A stretch of 64,000 bases of DNA from Cetobacterium somerae (GTDB lineage: Bacteria; Fusobacteriota; Fusobacteriia; Fusobacteriales; Fusobacteriaceae): positions 1,118,454-1,182,453 of the forward strand of contig NZ_CP092519.1 in assembly GCF_022430525.1 (NCBI RefSeq), given 5' to 3'. Below are positions 52,035-62,300 of the stretch, in pieces. The number at the start of each line of letters is the position of its first letter. Position 1 is the stretch's first letter. Under the pieces are notes generated by a model. That model made no database searches and was not told where the DNA came from. It worked only from the letters and a program-made list of their open reading frames with translations. A program made the translations under genes and the position numbers.

Positions 52035-53063
52035 TTAAAATTTAAAAATATTAAATATATCGTTAGCTGTTGCAAATATAATTAACCCAAATAACATGAT
52101 CATACCAATTGTATGAACTCTTTCTTCAAGTTTTTTATCAACTTTTATTCCAATTAATTCTAATATAACAAATATAATTCTTCCTCCATCTAAAGCTGGG
52201 AAAGGTAGTAAATTAAATATTCCTACATTTATTGATAAAATAGCTAATAACCAAATTAAAATTCCAGAACTACCACTTTTACTTGCATCTCCTACAACTT
52301 TAACTATTCCAACAGGACCACTAATATCCTTAGCTTTTACTTTACCTGTTACAAGCATTTTTACTCCACCTAATGTATCTTCAAATACTCCTATAAATAT
52401 TTTGAAAGATTGTTTTATTCCCTCTCCAAAACCATATTTTTCAAATTTATATTCAGGAATTATTCCCATTATTGCTGGTTTTTCTTCACTAATTTTAGTC
52501 AATGGAACTACCACATCTAAAGTTTTTCCATCTCTTTCTATAACTACATCTAAAGCATCTCTCTTTTTAGAATCTTTTGCTATTGTCTCACCTATCTCAG
52601 ACCATGTTGTTATTTTTGTCCCATCTATCTCTTTTATAATATCATTTTCTTTCAAAACTGTTGATGCTTTTGCCTCTTTTATTACATTTCCTACTATTGG
52701 ATTAGTATTTTGAATTGCTTTTCCACTAGCAAATGTTACTCCTAGTATTACTAATAGAGCTAACATAAAATTCATAAATACTCCAGCAAATAAAACTACA
52801 AATCTTGCAAATGGTGGCTTACTGTTAAAACCATTTTCAACTTTACTTTCAACTTCCATTCCATCAATATTAACAAATCCACCTATTGGTATTATTCTAA
52901 TAGAGTATAAAGTTTTTCCAGTATAATAAGAATATAGTTCTGGTCCCATTCCTATTGCAAACTCAGAAACAGGCATTTTAAAAAATCTTGCTGCTAAAAA
53001 ATGTCCTAATTCATGTATAAAAATTATTAATCCTAGTAATAGTAGCGCTATTATTATATCCAT
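52035..53063 (-). CDS. rseP: Site-2 intramembrane zinc protease RseP
   Basis: A 342-residue membrane metalloprotease: zinc motif FIHELGHFLAAR near residue 17, a PDZ domain (ENDIIKEIDGTKITTWSEI), and the late LLPFPALDGGRIIF whose LDG completes the active site. Four membrane segments are visible. It would cleave anti-sigma or signal-peptide remnants within the membrane. Its place after uppS, cdsA, dxr and tmk is a common envelope-gene order. Confidence 0.95.
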   Translation of the reverse strand: MDIIIALLLLGLIIFIHELGHFLAARFFKMPVSEFAIGMGPELYSYYTGKTLYSIRIIPIGGFVNIDGMEVESKVENGFNSKPPFARFVVLFAGVFMNFMLALLVILGVTFASGKAIQNTNPIVGNVIKEAKASTVLKENDIIKEIDGTKITTWSEIGETIAKDSKKRDALDVVIERDGKTLDVVVPLTKISEEKPAIMGIIPEYKFEKYGFGEGIKQSFKIFIGVFEDTLGGVKMLVTGKVKAKDISGPVGIVKVVGDASKSGSSGILIWLLAILSINVGIFNLLPFPALDGGRIIFVILELIGIKVDKKLEERVHTIGMIMLFGLIIFATANDIFNIFKF

Positions 53064-53074
53064 TTTTCCTCCTG

Positions 53075-53770
53075 TTATAAAATTTCACTTACGAGCTCAA
53101 ACACCTCATTTGAAATTTCTTCTATTGTTTTTAATCTATTATTTTCAACGCATTCGATCTCTTTCCAAGAGTATTTTTTTGATATTTCACACGCATTTTT
53201 ATGAGATTTTTTCAAATATTCAACGTTTTTTTCATGAATATCTTTTTTGTCTTCACCAGTTATTTTATTTTTTCTTTCAGCCATTAACTTTTGAGCTGTT
53301 TCCGTTGGCATATTTAAAAAAATAACTAAATCTGGTCTTGGTATTTCCATTTTATTATATTCTAAATCTTCTAACCAAGATAAATATATCTCTTTTTCTT
53401 TAGAATTATCTATTTTAGATGCTTGGTGAACCATATTTGATGTTGTATACCTATCTGTTATAATTATTCCACCATCTTTATAAAAATTTCCCCAATCGGT
53501 TTTATAAGAAGCATATCTATCTATTGCATACATTGTTGAAGCTGGATACGGATTTACTTTTTCCGCATCAGTCCCAAATTCTCCTGCTAAATACATTTTT
53601 ACTGGAGCACATGCTGGACTATTATAATTTGGAAAAGATATCTTTCTTATTTTCTTAATCTCTTTTGATAACTTTTCAAATAGCATGGCCGTTTGTGTTT
53701 CTTTTCCACTTGAATCTGTTCCCTCTATAACTATAAGCTTTCCTTTTTTAATCTCTTCCATAATTATCAT
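53075..53770 (-). CDS. tmk: Thymidylate kinase
   Basis: A 231-residue dTMP kinase. P-loop [14 protein letters not shown], the D-R-Y of [14 protein letters not shown], the nucleotide-binding [12 protein letters not shown] and a LID-like [12 protein letters not shown]. The form with [10 protein letters not shown] is the slightly longer subtype. Its start (ATG 53768-53770, or ATG 53759-53761) lies inside the last codons of dxr, in another frame, so the genes are coupled. Confidence 0.93.
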   Translation of the reverse strand: MIIMEEIKKGKLIVIEGTDSSGKETQTAMLFEKLSKEIKKIRKISFPNYNSPACAPVKMYLAGEFGTDAEKVNPYPASTMYAIDRYASYKTDWGNFYKDGGIIITDRYTTSNMVHQASKIDNSKEKEIYLSWLEDLEYNKMEIPRPDLVIFLNMPTETAQKLMAERKNKITGEDKKDIHEKNVEYLKKSHKNACEISKKYSWKEIECVENNRLKTIEEISNEVFELVSEIL

Positions 53771-54902
53771 AAACCCACTTTCTTGTTTCTTTATCTACAT
53801 TTTTTATTATCTCTAAAGAATCTACCTCTTTTGCTTCATGAGATTCCATAGCTTTTTCTATAATTTCATATATTTCTAAAAATTTTATTTTACCCTTTAA
53901 AAATAGTTCCACTGCAACTTCATTTGCTGAGTTAAATACACACGGCATTGTTTTTCCTATCTTTCCAGCTTGAAAAGCTAACTTTACTCCTTTAAACACA
54001 CTGTCATCAACTTGAGTAAATGTAAGTTCTCTCAATGATTTTAAATTTAATTTTTCTAATTCTCTACTGCTCTCTCTTTCCGGATACGTAAAAGCATACT
54101 GAATAGGTAATTTCATATCAGGTGCTCCTATTTGTGCAATAATAGAGTTGTCTATAAATTCTACCATTGAATGAATTATACTTTGAGGATGAACTAAAAC
54201 CTCAATATTATCATATTCTATCCCAAATAACATATGAGCTTCTATTACCTCTAAGCCTTTATTAACTAATGTTGAGGAATCAATTGTTATTTTTTTCCCC
54301 ATAGACCAATTTGGGTGTTTTAAAGCTTGTTCAACTGTTACATCTTTTAACTCCTCTAAAGTTTTACCTCTAAACGTTCCACCACTAGCTGTAATAATCA
54401 AATTTCTTACTTCTTCTTTTCTACTACCTTGCATACTTTGAAACAAAGCTGAATGCTCACTATCAACTGGAATTATCTCAGCTTTCGGATATTTTTTTAA
54501 AAGCTTATTTATATAATCTCCTGCTGCTACCATTGTTTCTTTGTTTGCTAATGCAATTCTTTTTTCTTTTTTTATCGCTTCAATTGTAGCTTCAATTCCT
54601 ACAGCTCCACTTATTGCTGTTAAAACTATATCAGTATCTTCAAGAGCTCCCATTGCTTTTAATCCTTCATCTCCAAAATAAATCACTTTTTCTGGATATA
54701 GCTTTTGTAGAATTTCAGCATTTTTTTCAGTACCTATACAAAGATATTTTGGGTTAAATTGCTCTATTTGTTCTTTGAATAATTCTAAATTTGAATATGC
54801 AGACATTCCTACAACTTTAAATTTCTCTTTTTTGGCCTCTATAACTTTTAGTGCATTTGTTCCAATACTTCCTGTAGAACCCAATATAGTTATATTTTTC
54901 AT
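53748..54902 (-). CDS. dxr: 1-deoxy-D-xylulose 5-phosphate reductoisomerase
   Basis: A 384-residue enzyme of the non-mevalonate isoprenoid route, making MEP with NADPH. Start [20 protein letters not shown] after GAGGAGA. The NADPH loop is GSTGSIG, metal and substrate sites are in [22 protein letters not shown] and [19 protein letters not shown]. It supplies the precursor used by UppS in the same operon. Full length and motif-complete. Confidence 0.97.
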   Translation of the reverse strand: MKNITILGSTGSIGTNALKVIEAKKEKFKVVGMSAYSNLELFKEQIEQFNPKYLCIGTEKNAEILQKLYPEKVIYFGDEGLKAMGALEDTDIVLTAISGAVGIEATIEAIKKEKRIALANKETMVAAGDYINKLLKKYPKAEIIPVDSEHSALFQSMQGSRKEEVRNLIITASGGTFRGKTLEELKDVTVEQALKHPNWSMGKKITIDSSTLVNKGLEVIEAHMLFGIEYDNIEVLVHPQSIIHSMVEFIDNSIIAQIGAPDMKLPIQYAFTYPERESSRELEKLNLKSLRELTFTQVDDSVFKGVKLAFQAGKIGKTMPCVFNSANEVAVELFLKGKIKFLEIYEIIEKAMESHEAKEVDSLEIIKNVDKETRKWVYDNYGRD

Positions 54903-54943
54903 ATTCTTTCTCCTCAAAACATTTATATTTCTCTTCTAAAAAA

Positions 54944-54970
54944 ATGGTAGCTTTTTAAGCTACCTTTTTC
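54944..54970 (-). terminator. Hairpin between cdsA and dxr
   Basis: GGTAGCTT / AAGCTACC stem followed on the minus strand by ATTTTTTT. It may weaken or end transcription between cdsA and dxr. Confidence 0.75.
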
Positions 54971-54971
54971 T

Positions 54972-55784
54972 CTAAATAAATTTTAACAAATAATATACAA
55001 CTGGTACAACAAATAACATACTATCAAAACGATCTAATATCCCACCATGTTCTCCTAGTAATTTTCCTGAATCCTTAACTTTAAACTCTCTTTTAAACAT
55101 AGATTCACCTAAATCACCTATTTGAGCCACTATACTTATTAAAAATCCAAATAATAAAACTACTATTATATTTACATCAGCTCCAAAAATATTAAAATAC
55201 TTGTTTATCAAATAAATAGTTCCCATTGTAAAAACTATTCCTCCGATAGAACCTTCAATAGATTTTTTTGGACTTATTGAACTAAATCCTTGTTTAAATA
55301 TTTTTCTACCTATTCCCATTCCTACAAAATATGCAAACGAATCACATACCCACACTAAAATTTGAATTGTTAACAACCATTTTCCACCATTTGGCAAATA
55401 ATTCATTAATAATAGATGTGTAAATAGTCCTGAAATATAAATAACTCCAAGTAAAGTAATCCCAATATCTCTACTTGAATTTTCAACTTTGTTTTGTAAA
55501 ACTTTTTTTCCTATTAAAGCTATTGTCAATAGCGTTATTGGCATAAGTATAAGTGTTGAATTATCTACATTTGCAAAATATATTATGTTTGGTATAGCTA
55601 ATCCAGCTATATATCCTAAATTTACATCTGGTTTTTTCCCACCGATTTCTGCCATTTTATAAAACTCAAACAATCCTACTAAAATAACAAAGTTTACAAA
55701 CAATAATAGCAAAAACCCTCCTTTTAACAATACTGTCATTAAAAGTGGTATTCCTATTAAAGCTACTAATATCCTATTTAACAT
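54972..55784 (-). CDS. cdsA: Phosphatidate cytidylyltransferase
   Basis: A 270-residue membrane enzyme making CDP-diacylglycerol, the precursor of all phospholipids. Seven or eight membrane segments and the family signature VKDSGKLLGEHGGILDRFDS near the C terminus with the catalytic Asp residues. It starts one base after uppS, showing tight coupling. Confidence 0.96.
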   Translation of the reverse strand: MLNRILVALIGIPLLMTVLLKGGFLLLLFVNFVILVGLFEFYKMAEIGGKKPDVNLGYIAGLAIPNIIYFANVDNSTLILMPITLLTIALIGKKVLQNKVENSSRDIGITLLGVIYISGLFTHLLLMNYLPNGGKWLLTIQILVWVCDSFAYFVGMGIGRKIFKQGFSSISPKKSIEGSIGGIVFTMGTIYLINKYFNIFGADVNIIVVLLFGFLISIVAQIGDLGESMFKREFKVKDSGKLLGEHGGILDRFDSMLFVVPVVYYLLKFI

Positions 55785-56471
55785 CTATTTTACTCCTCCA
55801 AAACGCCTATCTCTTTTTTGATAACTTTCTATAGCCTTTATTAACTCATCTTTATTAAAATCTGGCCAATAAGTATCTGTTACATATATTTCAGAATAGG
55901 CTATTTGCCATAATAAAAAATTAGAAATTCTCATTTCTCCACTTGTTCTTATTAGTAACTCTGGATCTGGCAATTGATTATATAAGTATTTTTCTACAGT
56001 TTCTTCTGTTATTTCTTTTTCGTTATTTTTTACAATCTCTTTTATAGCATCAACTAACTCGGCCCTACCTCCATAATTAAAAGCTATATTCAATGTTATT
56101 CCTGTATTTCCTTTTGTTGCTTCTTCCAACTTACTAATCTCTTCAAGAAGATCTTTACTAACACCCTCTTTTCTCCCAGAAACTAAAAACTTAACATTAT
56201 TCTTCATTAATAATTTTTTTTCATTTTTTAAATAAGTCTTGAAAAGAAACATCAAAGTATCTACTTCTTCCTTTGCTCTTTTCCAATTTTCTGTTGAAAA
56301 AGCATAAACTGTTAAATATTTTATACCTAACTCTCCACAAGAAGTTAATATTTTTCTTAAAGTATCTGCTCCAGCTTTATGGCCATATGTTCTAGGCATT
56401 CCTTTTTCTTTTGCCCAACGTCCATTCCCATCCATAATTATTGCTATATGATTTGGTACTCTTAAACTCAT
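55785..56471 (-). CDS. uppS: Undecaprenyl diphosphate synthase
   Basis: A 228-residue cis-prenyltransferase making the lipid carrier for peptidoglycan and LPS. IAIIMDGNGRWAKEKGM holds the catalytic Asp, then YAFSTENWKRAKEEV and the C-terminal LLIRTSGEMRISNFLLWQ with TDTYWPDF. First gene of the uppS-cdsA-dxr-tmk-rseP-tetR run; RBS GAGAGGAG. Confidence 0.97.
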   Translation of the reverse strand: MSLRVPNHIAIIMDGNGRWAKEKGMPRTYGHKAGADTLRKILTSCGELGIKYLTVYAFSTENWKRAKEEVDTLMFLFKTYLKNEKKLLMKNNVKFLVSGRKEGVSKDLLEEISKLEEATKGNTGITLNIAFNYGGRAELVDAIKEIVKNNEKEITEETVEKYLYNQLPDPELLIRTSGEMRISNFLLWQIAYSEIYVTDTYWPDFNKDELIKAIESYQKRDRRFGGVK

Positions 56472-56557
56472 TATTTTTCTCCTCTCAATAAATCACTAAA
56501 TTTTACCATATTTAGAACATTTTTTCCATAAAAAAAATGCTTACTAAGTGAACAAAA

Positions 56558-56580
56558 GAGGTAGTTTTTATGCTACCCCT
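56558..56580 (-). terminator. Terminator after nadD
   Basis: GGTAG / CTACC stem with an 8-base loop, followed on the minus strand by TCTTTTG. It separates the nadD operon from uppS. Confidence 0.65.
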
Positions 56581-56582
56581 TT

Positions 56583-57149
56583 TTACTTTTTGTATAGTTT
56601 ATTAACTTTTATGAACTCTGCTATCTCTTTTGGTACCATATTCTCTATGGATTCCTCTCTTAAAACAGCTTCTCTCACTCTTGTTGAAGAACAATTCAAA
56701 AATGGATTTTTCACCTGTAAAAGATTTGAATCTTTTAACAAGGTAGTATATCCTTCTCGCTGAAGAACAACAACTTTAGCTAATTTTAAAATCTCTTTAT
56801 AATTTTTCCATTTATGAAAATATGCTCCTGAATCTTCACCAATAATTTCATAATATTCATTATTTGGATATTTTTCAATAATTTTCAACAATGTATCATA
56901 TGTAAATGAAACCTCTTTTGATTTAACTTCTATATCTGAAACTTCTATTTTCTCTTGATCTTTAAATGCTATTTCACACATTTTTAATCTCATATTCGCA
57001 TCTGCTAATATATTTTTTCTATGAGAAGGAGTTCCTACAGGTATAACCAAAAGTTTATCTAATTTTAAATAATCTATAATAAACTTTGCCATATATATAT
57101 GACCATTATGAATAGGATTAAAACTTCCTCCATATATTCCTATTTTCAT
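56583..57149 (-). CDS. nadD: Nicotinate-nucleotide adenylyltransferase
   Basis: A 188-residue nucleotidyltransferase of NAD synthesis. MKIGIYGGSFNPIHNGHIYM has the G-x-F-x-P-x-H-x-G-H motif, and CSSTRVREAVL the late ISSTxxR. Length standard. It follows the PTS IIA-like gene by two bases. Confidence 0.95.
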   Translation of the reverse strand: MKIGIYGGSFNPIHNGHIYMAKFIIDYLKLDKLLVIPVGTPSHRKNILADANMRLKMCEIAFKDQEKIEVSDIEVKSKEVSFTYDTLLKIIEKYPNNEYYEIIGEDSGAYFHKWKNYKEILKLAKVVVLQREGYTTLLKDSNLLQVKNPFLNCSSTRVREAVLREESIENMVPKEIAEFIKVNKLYKK

Positions 57150-57151
57150 TT

Positions 57152-57604
57152 TTAGCCAATCTCCGCAATTGCTTCAATTAAACATTCTGTTGTTGTACTT
57201 TCTAAAATACTTTCTCTAATTTTTTTATCTCTAAAAATTTTAGCTAATGATGAAAGTAATTCTAAATATTTTTTACTTTCACCTTTTGGTGCTCCAACTA
57301 AGAGTACTATTTTAACTTTTTCTCCGTCTAATGAATCAAAATTTACAGGTCTTTTTAATAATGCAACTGATACCACAATGTCTTTTACTACTTCTGTTCT
57401 TGCATGAGGAATTGCAACACCCATTCCAATCCCTGTAGTTCCAACATTTTCTCTCTCTAAAACTTCTTTATAGAATATATCTTTATCAGAAATCAAATCA
57501 CTATTTTCAGCCATATTAGATACCATTACTTTTAATATCTCATTTTTTGAAACAGATTTATTATCTATAATGTTAATCATTTTTATATTAAAATAATTTA
57601 ACAC
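57152..57604 (-). CDS. PTS IIA-like protein (fructose/nitrogen-type)
   Basis: A 150-residue EIIA-fructose/PtsN domain. The phospho-His is in GIGMGVAIPHARTEVV, with VALLKRPVNFDSLDG and KIVLLVGAPKGESKKYLELL following. No sugar IIB/IIC genes are near, so it may be a regulator like PtsN rather than a transporter part. It overlaps no genes but lies between a 239-residue unknown and nadD. Confidence 0.9.
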   Translation of the reverse strand: MLNYFNIKMINIIDNKSVSKNEILKVMVSNMAENSDLISDKDIFYKEVLERENVGTTGIGMGVAIPHARTEVVKDIVVSVALLKRPVNFDSLDGEKVKIVLLVGAPKGESKKYLELLSSLAKIFRDKKIRESILESTTTECLIEAIAEIG

Positions 57605-57616
57605 CTGTTGCCCCCT

Positions 57617-58336
57617 TTAAAACTTTATACTATTTAAAATTTCATCTTTAATTTGCCATTGAGTTACTTTATTTTGATTTTTAATTTCATTTAATAACAT
57701 TGCTCTATATTTCTTTTCATTTTTATATGTATAGCTTTCTAATACCTTTTTATAAGCTAATAAAGATAAATTTTTAATCTCTTCAGAAATTTCTATATTT
57801 GAACTATCACTCTCTTCAGAACCTTCTAAACAACTTAAATCATATCTTTGTTTTGTAAAATAACTAATAACTAGATAACCAATTTCATCTATCCATCCAA
57901 TATTATCCAAAACTTCTTTCATCGCTAAAGCCATTAACGGTTTATAAAAACTTATATTATCCATAAGAGATAAATTAAATAATGTTTTTAGAAACTCCTC
58001 TTTATCTTTTAAAGCTAACTCTTTTCCATATTTTTTAGAAAATTCTAATTCACCCTTTATTACTAATTTCATAAAATTTTCTTTTAATTTATCTACAGAT
58101 ATATTCGATAATCTTTCTATTTTTTTCTCTTTAATTCTCTCAATTTTATTGCTCTCTTCTTTTAAAACTCTTTCAAAAATTTCATCACTTTCACAAAATA
58201 CCATTAAAGGAATTGAAAAATTCATCTCCTTTCTCTTAACTATTCCATCACAATCAATAGTTAAGTAGGCTCTTTTGTCAAGAGTATCCGCATTTTCTAT
58301 TACTTTTGATACTCTTTTTTCTATTCTACTTTTCAT
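57617..58336 (-). CDS. Hypothetical protein, 239 residues
   Basis: I do not recognise this soluble, lysine- and glutamate-rich protein. The first 60 residues form strands (AYLTIDCDGIVKRKEMNFSI), the rest is helical with a run of KEELI-type residues and ends WQIKDEILNSIKF. It overlaps the end of lpxK by 11 bases and precedes the PTS IIA-like gene by 12, so it belongs to a conserved-looking operon with envelope and NAD genes. No function proposed. Confidence 0.75.
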   Translation of the reverse strand: MKSRIEKRVSKVIENADTLDKRAYLTIDCDGIVKRKEMNFSIPLMVFCESDEIFERVLKEESNKIERIKEKKIERLSNISVDKLKENFMKLVIKGELEFSKKYGKELALKDKEEFLKTLFNLSLMDNISFYKPLMALAMKEVLDNIGWIDEIGYLVISYFTKQRYDLSCLEGSEESDSSNIEISEEIKNLSLLAYKKVLESYTYKNEKKYRAMLLNEIKNQNKVTQWQIKDEILNSIKF

Positions 58337-59342
58337 TTATTTCACCAAATCCTTTTAAACTATTATCTTCTAACATTGTAAATTCAATTTTAAGAACAAA
58401 TAAATTGTCCATTTCTAATCCTTTCGGAAGTTTTACTAAATCTTTTTCTGTTGTTATTATAAAATCTGCATCCATTGCTTTCGCTCTTTTTTTTATAACA
58501 TCAAAGTCTTTCTCTTTAAAATCATGGTGATCCATAAAATCTACTCTTTCTATGTATTCTGGATTTAAAGAAATTACTGTCTTTTCAAAATTAAGTGGAT
58601 TTGCAAGTCCTGAAAAAAGAAGGACTCTCTTACCTGCTACCCAAAATAACGGTTTTGCATTTCCTTTTATATCACATAACGAAGTCACTCCGTGTTTAGC
58701 AACTGAAACTGACTTCTTAAACTTCACTTTTAAAAATCTTTTCAATGTCTCTAAATCACTTTCTGATATTAAATCGGATTTCGTTATTATAAACTCACTT
58801 GCTCTTTCTCCACCTTTTTGAAAGTCCTCTCTTAAAGTACCTTTAGGTAATAACGCACCCCATCCAAAGGGATTTGTCGCATCAATCAATACAATATCTC
58901 TATTTCTCTTTAATTTTCTATGTTGAAACCCATCATCTAGTATTATTGTGTCTACTCCAAACTTTTCTACTGCTAATTTACAAGCCTCATATCTATTTCT
59001 TCCTACTATAACAGGCGTCTTTAAATTTAAAGCATGAATATAAGGTTCGTCTCCACTCTCTTTAGATGTAACTAATATTTTTTTCCCATCGCTTACTACT
59101 AAGGGATCAATTTTTCTTTTTCCTCTATATCCTCTTGATACTATAGCAACTTTTCTCCCCATTTTCAGAAGTTTTTTTGCAAAGAATTGAACTGCTGGAG
59201 TTTTTCCAGTACCTCCAACAGTTATATTCCCTATACATAAAATATCAACATCTGGTATCTCATTTATTTTAAGATACCTTTTATCGTAAAGCCAATTTCG
59301 TATTGAGGTTATTAAAAAATATATATACGATAAAAGTCTCAT
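58326..59342 (-). CDS. lpxK: Tetraacyldisaccharide 4'-kinase
   Basis: A 338-residue kinase that phosphorylates the lipid A disaccharide. N-terminal membrane-anchoring helix (LLSYIYFLITSIRNWLY), then P-loop CIGNITVGGTGKTPAVQFF, VAIVSRGYRGK, DTIILDDGFQHRKLKR and the DFIITTEKDLVKLP motif. It shows that the organism makes lipid A. It lies 15 bases after smc. Confidence 0.96.
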   Translation of the reverse strand: MRLLSYIYFLITSIRNWLYDKRYLKINEIPDVDILCIGNITVGGTGKTPAVQFFAKKLLKMGRKVAIVSRGYRGKRKIDPLVVSDGKKILVTSKESGDEPYIHALNLKTPVIVGRNRYEACKLAVEKFGVDTIILDDGFQHRKLKRNRDIVLIDATNPFGWGALLPKGTLREDFQKGGERASEFIITKSDLISESDLETLKRFLKVKFKKSVSVAKHGVTSLCDIKGNAKPLFWVAGKRVLLFSGLANPLNFEKTVISLNPEYIERVDFMDHHDFKEKDFDVIKKRAKAMDADFIITTEKDLVKLPKGLEMDNLFVLKIEFTMLEDNSLKGFGEINEK

Positions 59343-59357
59343 TTTTTCCTCTCTTTA

Positions 59358-62300
59358 CTAAATTTTTACTTGAACTAATTTAGAAATTCCTATTTTTTTA
59401 TTCATTGTTACTCCATATAGAGAATCTGATGCCTTCATAGTTTCTTTATTATGAGTTATTAAAATAAATTGAGATCTATCAGTAAACTCTTTTAATTTTC
59501 CAATTAATTTTCTAGTATTTTTTTCATCAAGAGCAGCCTCAATCTCATCTAAAAATGTAAATGGACTAGGTTTATACATAAATATTGCCATTATAAATGC
59601 TATTGCAACCATTGACTTTTCTCCACCAGAAAGTAGTGAAAGAGCTTGTCTTTTTTTATTTTTATATTTTACTGATATTTCAACACCACAATTTTGGAAA
59701 TCTTCTCCATTATGAAGTGATAATTTACCTTCTGAGTTATCCAATGTTTCTATACACATCTCATTAAAGTTTTTATTTATCTCCTCATAAGCCTCATAGA
59801 ATTTTTCTTCTATTGTTTGATCAATTTCTTTTATTAAAAGAGATAGACTTTTTTCTCCTTTTACTAAATCTTCTCTTTGTAAATCAATAAACTTATATTT
59901 ATTATCCAACTCTTTGAACTCTTCAATTGAAAGTAAATTTACAGATTCAAAACCTCTTAATTTTAATTCTAACTCTCTTACTTTTGTTCTTGAAGTTTTT
60001 ATATCTTCCTCTTTTAATGAGTATTCTTCAACTTCTACTAACTCTTCTAATTGAATTAAAATCTCTTCAATCTCTCTAGAAATACGCTCCTTTCTTTCTA
60101 GTTCTCTATTTAAAATTTCTTTTTCTTTGAATAAAGTTGTTTCAATTTCTCTTGAATTTTTTATCATATCTTTTGATTTTTCTTCTAAAATATGATCCTC
60201 TTTCTTCATATCTTTTAGTTCTTGATTTTCATTTTCAAACTTTATATTTTTATTTTTTATATCTTCTGCTATAGTATGAGCCTTTTCTTCTAATTTTTCA
60301 AGTTCTTTTTTTATTTCTATTAAAATATTTGATATTTTATCCTTTTTCTCCTGTTGCTCTCTTTGATCATTCTTTTCTTTTTCTTCTTCTTTTTCAATTT
60401 GGATAAATCTATCTTTACTATTTAAATATAGTATTCTTATATCTGAAAATTTATTTCTTAAATCATTTATCTCTGTATTTAAAATTTGAATTGTAGAATT
60501 TTCATTATCTAATTCATTTTTTAAATCTGATACTATTTTTTCAGTTATCTCTTTTTCACTTTGAGAGTTTTCAACTCTTTTAGCATACTCTTTACTATAA
60601 TTTTCCTCTTCTTGAATCTCAATATCTACTACTCTTTTTTCCTTTTCTAGCTTTTCACTTCTTGATTTTAAATCTAAGTATAACTCTTCTGCTATTTTAG
60701 ATTGTTTTCTTAGACTATCTTCTAGTGCGTCAATTCCACCTATTTCATCTTCGTACTTCTCAAGTTTTTTACTCATAACTTGAATTTTTTCATTCCAATC
60801 CTTTAATTTAGATGACATCTCTCTTGTGCTATCTTCTAAAGTTTTAATCTCTTTTTTTCTTTCAAAAATCTGAGCAACAATAGAGTTTGAATTTTCTCCA
60901 CCTGTTATTCTTCCTCTAGAACTTAATAGTTCACCAGAAAGGGTTACTATATTTCCGCTATAACTATTTTCTTTTAATATTTTTAAAGCAACATCTGCCT
61001 CTGTTACAACTAAAATATTTCCTAATAACATATCTAATACTTTACTATATTTTTTATCTACAGTTACTAAATCTGAAGCTCTTCCTATAACGCCCTCTTT
61101 TTTAGGAACATCTTTTATTGAACCAACTTTAATTGTATCTAAAGCTAAAAATGAAGCTCTTCCAGCTTTTTTTTCTTTTAAAACTTCTATTCCTTTTTTA
61201 GCTACCTCACTTGTTGTTACAACTATATCTTGTAAGTTACCTGGAATTGCAGCTTCTATCGCCTTTTGATAATTTTCTGGTACAGTTATTAATGATATAA
61301 CTGCCCCTTCTACTCCTGATATCTTAGCATTTAAAACCTCTTTTACACCTTTATAAAATCCTTCATTACTTTCTTGAACTCTATAAAGAGCTTGAAGTTT
61401 AGCTGAAGCTCTTTTTTCTTCAAATTCAGCATTCCTTACTAATTCAGCAGCTTTATTCATATCTCTACTTAAATCACTGATCTCTTGCTCTAATTTTATC
61501 TGTCTCTCTTCTGTTTCTTTTAATTCTTTTTGCTTTAATTCTTTATTTTTTAAAGCTTTTTCTAACTCTTTTGAGTTTTCTTCTATTTTTTTATCGAATC
61601 CCTCTTTCTCCTCTTTTAAAGATGAAATCTTGAATTCACTACCTTTCATTCTTCTTGTAGAACTTTCAATTTCGTTTAAAAGTTTTAACTTTTCAACTTC
61701 TAAATCCATTATTTTTCTCTTTTTTAATTCAATACTAATCTCTTTATCTCTTTTATTCGTTTCTTTTTCTTCGATAGATTTTTCAAACTCTTTATTTTTC
61801 GTCTCAATATCTAAAACTCTTTCTTTTACTCTCTCTTTTTCTTCTTTTAGTTTTACTAATATTTGGTCTTTAGATTCTATAGTTCTTTCTACAAAAATTA
61901 TCTCTTCTTCTTTTTGTTTTAACTCTCTTGTATAAGATGTTATTCTTTCTCTAACTCTTATCTCTTCCTTTTCTAGTGCCTCAATTTCTGATTTTAAAGA
62001 AGTGTTACTCTCAGAAAAATTTTCTATTTTAGAGTATAACTCTTTTCTTCTATTTTCTATTAGATTAAGTTCTATTTCTAACTTTTTTAACTCATCTTCT
62101 AATGTTGAAGTTATTGTTGTTAATCGTTCTTGCTCTTTCTCTCCTGATTTTAATATTTCATCTTTAGAGTTTAAATCAAATGTTAAAACTCCTTTTTGTA
62201 AAATATTTTTTTCATCTTTTAGAGATAAATATTCAATGGCTTTTTTAGATTGCTTTTCAACTCTTGTTCTATTTTCACCAATTTCATTTAAAACTAATTC

